From Epiperipatus broadwayi (lineage: Eukaryota; Onychophora; Udeonychophora; Euonychophora; Peripatidae): a stretch of 64,000 nt of DNA. The notes beneath the pieces are model-generated. The model saw only the letters and a program-made list of their open reading frames with translations. It ran no database searches and was not told where the DNA came from. The number at the start of each line of letters is the position of its first letter. Positions within the stretch are counted from its first letter, which is position 1. Shown here piece after piece: positions 63,426-64,000 of the stretch. The translations under genes were made by a program, and so were the position numbers. The stretch is taken from the NCBI GenBank assembly GCA_028023455.1, contig JAQFVV010012529.1:2356001-2420000 (forward strand), read 5' to 3'.

Positions 63426-64000
63426 AGATGATAATAAAAATAGAATTGTGAATAAACTTCAGTAAATCATAGTAATGGCTAATCATTAGTATTGCCTAAT
63501 AACATTTTAGTGATTAAAAATAAGATAAAAGAAATAAGGTATACGTTTTAGGAAAAAGTCAGTTGGAACAAATTGAAAATAAAATTACTTATAATGCATG
63601 TATAAAAATAAAAACTTAATGATGTATATTTAATGAATAGAGATTGGATAAAGAAAAGACTGCAAGTGAATCAAATAAGTACAGTGATTTACTCTACTCT
63701 ATATCCATCTATTCAAAGTTTGAATAATCAGTAGATAGTATTTAGTATTCTACAACCACATTCCTAGACCAATGTCTGATTATTTTCCATCTTCAGTGAG
63801 GAGGAAGATTTGCATTTACACATCTAGCATTCATTTTTTCTTATTTTAAAAGCTAATTTTTTGTATAGTAACATAAATCTAGCACTAAGCCAGTAATTAC
63901 ATATTTTAGTTAAAATAAGTTTTATGCTAATTGTAGACAATTTTCACTCTGTGCAAGAAAACATAACATGGCTTTCTCTACTTACTTTCAACATCTGCAA
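63426..64000. other. AT-rich DNA, no gene seen
   Basis: Nothing recognisable up to the window edge. Confidence 0.5.

Noticed and set aside
1-64000. CRISPR arrays, bacterial operons, Shine-Dalgarno sites, prophage
   Set aside because: No regular spacer arrays, no compact gene layout and no bacterial coding; all recognisable genes are eukaryotic transposon remnants.

Overview
The window is a strongly AT-rich stretch of animal (eukaryotic) DNA. It has long A/T runs, (TA)n and (CA)n microsatellites, tandem repeats, and dense nested transposable elements in every stage of decay. I find no convincing host protein-coding gene, no rRNA and no functional tRNA gene. The repeats (APE-type LINEs, an RTE, FAM200/ZBED-like hAT elements, a Gypsy-type integrase, short tRNA-derived SINEs) fit an invertebrate metazoan. 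A mollusc, a flatworm or a cnidarian would all be possible; the sequence alone does not settle it.

Layout. At 1.7-5.9 kb lies a degenerate minus-strand LINE, split twice by members of a foldback (long inverted repeat) family. From 5.9 to 14.4 kb there is little but AT-rich DNA and small tandem repeats. Two copies of a structured hairpin unit lie at 14.5-15.0 kb. A relict long terminal repeat (minus orientation), related to the large element further on, lies at 16.2-17.3 kb. A LINE endonuclease remnant is at 18.8-19.2 kb. Copy A of a long dispersed repeat runs from 19.5 to 22.3 kb and contains a 107-bp SINE with a perfect target-site duplication (TSD). A four-unit satellite-like array is at 24.07-24.36 kb. 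Three plus-strand LINE 3' fragments lie at 24.85-25.7, 27.1-28.6 and 30.1-31.2 kb. A hAT transposon with a dead transposase occupies 33.87-35.97 kb.

The most striking object is at 36.945-47.464 kb: a 10.5-kb LTR retrotransposon-like element. Its LTRs are unusually long (3008 and 2943 bp, TG...CA, near-identical), so insertion was recent. Its 4.57-kb interior has no recognisable polymerase. It carries one 660-codon minus-strand reading frame for a very charged Glu/Lys-rich protein, interrupted by only two in-frame stops. It also holds arrays of CG-containing minisatellite units (acgcgtatata) and a tRNA-Lys-like primer site candidate.

Right of it, at 47.704-49.309 kb, is an internally deleted hAT element with a perfect 8-bp TSD and a LINE-like fragment inside. 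Copy B of the dispersed repeat (51.36-54.18 kb) holds a second SINE of the same 106-107 bp family, again with a perfect TSD. The 3' half of a Gypsy element follows (integrase, polypurine tract, 3' LTR; 54.2-56.8 kb). A second, almost wholly palindromic foldback element is at 57.45-58.1 kb. An RTE LINE (58.46-61.2 kb) and a more decayed RTE copy (62.7-63.4 kb) close the window.

No element shows an intact set of mobility genes. The short SINEs, the foldback families and the long-LTR element would all depend on proteins supplied from elsewhere. The nesting gives a relative order: old LINEs, then foldback elements inserted into them; copy A/B repeats, then SINEs inserted into them; the long-LTR element is among the youngest.
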